Of a stretch of DNA of 64,000 nucleotides, positions 61,515 through 64,000 are shown one piece after another. The DNA is from Streptomyces tailanensis (lineage in GTDB: Bacteria; Actinomycetota; Actinomycetes; Streptomycetales; Streptomycetaceae): NCBI RefSeq assembly GCF_008386495.1, contig NZ_VTHJ01000009.1, positions 62,001-126,000 of the forward strand, written 5' to 3'. The position numbers and the translations under genes were made by a program. The notes beneath the pieces are model-generated. The model searched no databases. It was not told the origin of the DNA and saw only the letters and a list, made by a program, of their open reading frames with translations. Within the stretch, counting starts at the first letter, position 1; each line of letters begins with the position of its first letter.

Positions 61515-62825
61515 TCAGCTGCACGGCGGATCTCGGCGCACTTGACCAGTTCGGGCAGTCGGAGTCGGCCGCTCCGCGGAGCACTCCGGCACAGGGCCCG
61601 CCAGACCGGGAATCCGTCGGCCGACGAGCAGATAGACGACCACACTGGCCAGGGCGAACGAGCCGACGCCGAGGAACATGGTCGTGCCACCATAGGCCGC
61701 GAGCAGCAGGCCACCGGTGTAGGGGCCGATGAAGACGCCGAGTTGGGCGAAGGTCTGCGCGCCGAAGTACGAGCCTCGGCGGTCCTCCGGCGCGATGCGG
61801 TCGATGATGGCGAACTCCGCCGGATAGATGAGGATCTCGCCGAGCGAGAACACCACCATCGCGGCGACGAAGTGCCAGATGTTCTCCGCGAACGCGAAGC
61901 CGACCATGCCGAGGACGGTCAGCAGACCGCCGACGACGATGGACGTCACGGGATTGCGCTTCTCCGCGAACCGGGAGACGGACAACTGCAGGACCACCAC
62001 GGTCACCGCGTTGGTGGTGAGCACGTACCCCAGGATCGTGGTGCCGTCGGCGAAACCGTCGGAGAGATGCTGCGCGAGCAGCGAGGAGATCCGGCCGTGC
62101 ACGGCCTCCAGCAGCAGTCCGGCGAGGATGAGGAACAGCAGCCGCGAGTCGGTCGCCACGACTCGTGCGCTCTGCGCGAGCCCCTTGAACACGCTGCCGA
62201 AGAGCTGCGCCCGCCGTACCTCACCGATGGCCGTCCCGTCGGCCGACGCCGACGGTGAGGTCAGCAGCAGGACCGCGGCCAGGCCGAGCAGGTAGACGCC
62301 GTAGCCGAGCGCGCCGACGAGGAACGCCGACCGGTCACCGGCCAGACCGACCGCCGCACCGATGACCGGCCCGACGGCGAACCCCATGTTGGTGGTGACG
62401 TACTGGTACGAGAACCACTTCACCCGTTGGCCCGGCGGGAGCAGGTCGCTCAGCAGCGCCTTGCCCACGGGCCCGAAGGAGCTGCTGCTCAGCGCCATCG
62501 CCGCGTTGAAGATGAATACAGCCAGGACGCCGTGGCTGAAGTAGAGGCCCACGAACGAGCCGATCACTCCCAGGAGGGAGATCAGCAGCAGCCGGGTCCG
62601 GCCGAGGAGGTCGGAGAGCGAACCTCCGACGAACCCGGCGAAGATCGAGAAGAACACCGATGAGCCGATGATGAAGCCGATCATGCCCGGCTGGAGCCCG
62701 AGTTCCCTGTGGAGGAACACGGCCAGGAAGGGCACGGTGACCGAGTTGGCGAGGCTCATGATGCCGGAGCCGACGATCAGCACCCGGGCGAGCACCGGTG
62801 GGGACGCGTTGGTGGTATCGGTCAT
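61515..62825 (-). CDS. MFS transporter, drug-exporter-like
   Basis: A 436-residue major facilitator with about twelve helices and the loop 2-3 motif GGSLSDLLGRTRLLLIS. YQYVTTNMGFAVGPVIGAAVG is the fifth-helix region of antiporters. FGAQTFAQLGVFIGPYTGGLLLA is near helix 11. The C-terminal 30 residues are polar and unconserved. ATG at 62823-62825 chosen; longer starts add a charged tail. It is third in an operon behind a MarR regulator and is the likely effector of that operon, probably exporting a toxic compound. Confidence 0.88.
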   Translation of the reverse strand: MTDTTNASPPVLARVLIVGSGIMSLANSVTVPFLAVFLHRELGLQPGMIGFIIGSSVFFSIFAGFVGGSLSDLLGRTRLLLISLLGVIGSFVGLYFSHGVLAVFIFNAAMALSSSSFGPVGKALLSDLLPPGQRVKWFSYQYVTTNMGFAVGPVIGAAVGLAGDRSAFLVGALGYGVYLLGLAAVLLLTSPSASADGTAIGEVRRAQLFGSVFKGLAQSARVVATDSRLLFLILAGLLLEAVHGRISSLLAQHLSDGFADGTTILGYVLTTNAVTVVVLQLSVSRFAEKRNPVTSIVVGGLLTVLGMVGFAFAENIWHFVAAMVVFSLGEILIYPAEFAIIDRIAPEDRRGSYFGAQTFAQLGVFIGPYTGGLLLAAYGGTTMFLGVGSFALASVVVYLLVGRRIPGLAGPVPECSAERPTPTARTGQVRRDPPCS

Positions 62826-62863
62826 CGCGCTGTCGCGCCCTTGCCCTCTTTCCCCCTCTCGCC

Positions 62864-63391
62864 TCAATGGCCGGACTCGGCGTGCGCGCCGTGGTCGCCG
62901 AGCTGAGCCTCGAACCAGTCGTGCAAGGCGTCGACCAGTACGGAACCCTCCGTGGTGTACGTCAGGGTGGCCCCGTCGGGCCGGTCCTCGTAGCGCACCT
63001 CGATACGGCCGTACCCGTCCCGTAGTTCGGCGAGGCCGGGCATGTCGGCGCCGTGGATCCGGGCGGGGTCGGCGAAGTCCCCTCGGCTGAACGCCTCGGC
63101 CTCCTTGCGCAGGTGAGCGCGTATCAGGTCGACCTGCTCGGTATCGCCGCGCCGGTCGGCCACGACATCCTGGGTCCCGCCCGTCGCCGTGGGGGTGAAG
63201 CGGTGGGTGGTCCGCTCAAGGTCGAAGGGCATCACGGCCTTGCCCCGCTCGGCCACCAACGCCTGCCGCTCGGTCCGGCCCTCGCCCGGGTCCTGCTGCG
63301 AGCCGCCGGCCGCCAGGGCGACGGCCGTCACCACGCCGGCGATCGCCACGCCCGCGCCCGCCACCAGAGCCCGGCGCTTACCGCTCTTCAT
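62864..63391 (-). CDS. Membrane-anchored protein of unknown function in the MarR operon
   Basis: A 175-residue protein with a short basic N-terminus and a single helix (RALVAGAGVAIAGVVTAVALAAG), then a polar outer domain (DVVADRRGDTEQVDLIRAHLRKEAEAFSRGDF, YEDRPDGATLTYTTEGSVLVDALHDWFEAQLGDHG). The outer domain looks complete and may bind a ligand. The ATG overlaps the MarR gene end by 14 bases, so they are translated together. The gene family is widespread in actinobacteria, but I do not know a function. Confidence 0.8.
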   Translation of the reverse strand: MKSGKRRALVAGAGVAIAGVVTAVALAAGGSQQDPGEGRTERQALVAERGKAVMPFDLERTTHRFTPTATGGTQDVVADRRGDTEQVDLIRAHLRKEAEAFSRGDFADPARIHGADMPGLAELRDGYGRIEVRYEDRPDGATLTYTTEGSVLVDALHDWFEAQLGDHGAHAESGH

Positions 63392-63827
63392 CCAGTGCCT
63401 CCACCATCACATCGAGGGCGTGAAGTACGCCCGCTCTCTCGTGGGCCGGGATCGAATCGAGCAGCCGGGAGAACCGCTCCCGTCGAGCCTCAGCCAGGTT
63501 CCGCGCCGCCCGCCGCCCGGAAGCGGTGAGCCGCAGGACAACGCCGCGTCCGTCGTCGGGAGCCGGGGCGCGTTCCACCCAGCCACGGTGGGACAGCTGT
63601 CCCACGAGCCGGCTCACGGTGCTCTTCTGCAGCCGCAGCCGACGGGTGAGTTCGACCTGCCGCAGCTCACCTTCCTGCGCCAACTCACCCAGGGCATGCG
63701 CCTCGGACACCGAGATCGGCTGGCCACAGGGGGTTGTTTCCGGCTGATGCAGCCCGAAGGCGCGAACGAAACTCCCCAGCGCCTCCTGCAGAACGGCTGG
63801 GTCATCGGCCCTCTGATCCCTGGACAT
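63378..63827 (-). CDS. MarR-family transcriptional regulator
   Basis: A 149-residue winged-helix repressor. The recognition segment ELRQVELTRRLRLQKSTVSRLVGQLSHRGWVERAPAPDDGRGVVLRLTASGRR shows the MarR wing (DDGRG) and helix-turn-helix. ATG at 63825-63827 puts MSRDQ at the N-terminus. Two 17-bp palindromic sites lie directly upstream, so autoregulation of the operon is expected. A phenolic or drug ligand would relieve repression; identity unknown. Confidence 0.92.
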   Translation of the reverse strand: MSRDQRADDPAVLQEALGSFVRAFGLHQPETTPCGQPISVSEAHALGELAQEGELRQVELTRRLRLQKSTVSRLVGQLSHRGWVERAPAPDDGRGVVLRLTASGRRAARNLAEARRERFSRLLDSIPAHERAGVLHALDVMVEALDEER

Positions 63828-63865
63828 GGTTCGACCGTACAACCAGAAGGTTCGATAACACAACC
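63828..63865. promoter_or_regulatory. Tandem MarR-type operator
   Basis: Two 17-bp sites, GGTTCGACCGTACAACC (63828-63844) and GGTTCGATAACACAACC (63849-63865), share GGTTCG-N5-ACAACC with GGTT/AACC palindromic ends and are separated by 4 bases. Centre-to-centre spacing is 21 bp, two helical turns. The first abuts the MarR start codon. Confidence 0.75.
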
Positions 63866-63920
63866 AGTTTCCCCGTGTCCGGGCAGACGCCGGCGCGCCG
63901 GAAGCACGGTTCGAGGGCTG

Positions 63921-64000
63921 TCAGGGCACGGCGAACGGGATGACGGCGGGGGCGCAGCCGAAGAACGCGCAGCAGCCCTGCTCCGCAAAGGCCAGGGCGG
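63921..64000 (-). CDS. 3' end of a gene running off the right edge
   Basis: The minus-strand frame ending at TGA 63921-63923 reads ALAFAEQGCCAFFGCAPAVIPFAVP. The AEQGCCAFF pattern with two adjacent Cys resembles the C-terminal segment of small metal- or MerR-type regulators. Only about 25 codons are visible, so family and even coding status are uncertain. Confidence 0.35.
   Translation of the reverse strand, partial: ALAFAEQGCCAFFGCAPAVIPFAVP

Noticed and set aside
60011..61714. A 567-codon minus-strand frame opposite the ChvE-like gene
   Set aside because: Antisense shadow of a convincing lipoprotein-type binding protein.
1..64000. tRNA, rRNA, CRISPR arrays, riboswitches and integrase attachment sites
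   Set aside because: I looked by eye and saw no tRNA cloverleaf, no regularly spaced repeat array and no integrase gene. A tRNAscan or Rfam search would be needed to exclude small RNAs.

Overview
The window is high-GC actinobacterial DNA, almost certainly from a Streptomyces chromosome. It shows strong G/C bias at third codon positions, purine-rich ribosome binding sites, a TTA (bldA-type) leucine codon, a copy of a common Streptomyces intergenic repeat, and many genes of Streptomyces-typical families (an STM4015-like LRR protein, DUF6745-like, DUF1152, DUF6629, a SpoIIE-type phosphatase with PAS/GAF/ATPase domains, VanW). No rRNA, tRNA or CRISPR array was seen. About eight genes are broken or are remnants, nearly all right of 37 kb, which fits an accessory chromosome arm.

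Left flank (1-7.2 kb): the 5' part of an STM4015-like leucine-rich repeat gene, two small-function-unknown genes, a YciO/Sua5 protein, a ferredoxin-NADP reductase of FprA type, an Ala-rich small protein, an aldo/keto reductase and a DUF1152 protein. 

Centre (7.6-28.4 kb): a compact co-directional polyketide/lipid cluster. It encodes a fatty acyl-AMP ligase; one 4781-residue megasynthase with the order ACP-KS-AT-DH-(ER remnant)-KR-ACP-KS-AT-DH-KR-ACP-C-FkbH; an ACP-thioester reductase with an extra C-terminal domain; and two alpha/beta hydrolases, the first with a Cys in its nucleophile elbow. The inferred logic is as follows. The ligase loads a fatty acid on the N-terminal ACP, and two modules extend it (the first probably with methylmalonyl-CoA). 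The FkbH domain makes a glyceryl-thioester on an ACP. The condensation domain joins acyl chain and glyceryl unit, possibly as an ester, and the reductase releases an aldehyde or alcohol. This would be a dedicated route to a branched acyl-glycerol-type lipid or a relative of one. The chemistry is inference; the domain order and motifs are read directly.

Middle (28.4-46 kb): a DUF998-like membrane protein, a Gfo/Idh/MocA oxidoreductase, a SpoIIE/PAS/GAF/ATPase signalling protein, several membrane or secreted proteins of unknown role, a cupin, a decayed MMPL transporter, a secreted beta/gamma-crystallin-like protein, a helicase with a HEAT-like neighbour, a two-gene RNA repair operon (T4 Rnl1-like ligase plus polynucleotide kinase-phosphatase), and a VanW protein. 

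Right part (46-64 kb): a broken acetyltransferase/ATP-grasp pair; a polyamine-type ABC transporter operon (start codon followed by TTA) continuing into a glycosyltransferase and then into a deletion scar joining a truncated lipoprotein to a truncated amidohydrolase; a frameshifted TnpB-type element; a DUF6629 protein; a frameshifted SGNH hydrolase; a mandelate-racemase N-terminal scrap followed by an orphan ChvE-like sugar-binding lipoprotein; and a MarR-controlled operon (MarR, membrane-anchored protein, MFS exporter) with a clear double operator upstream.
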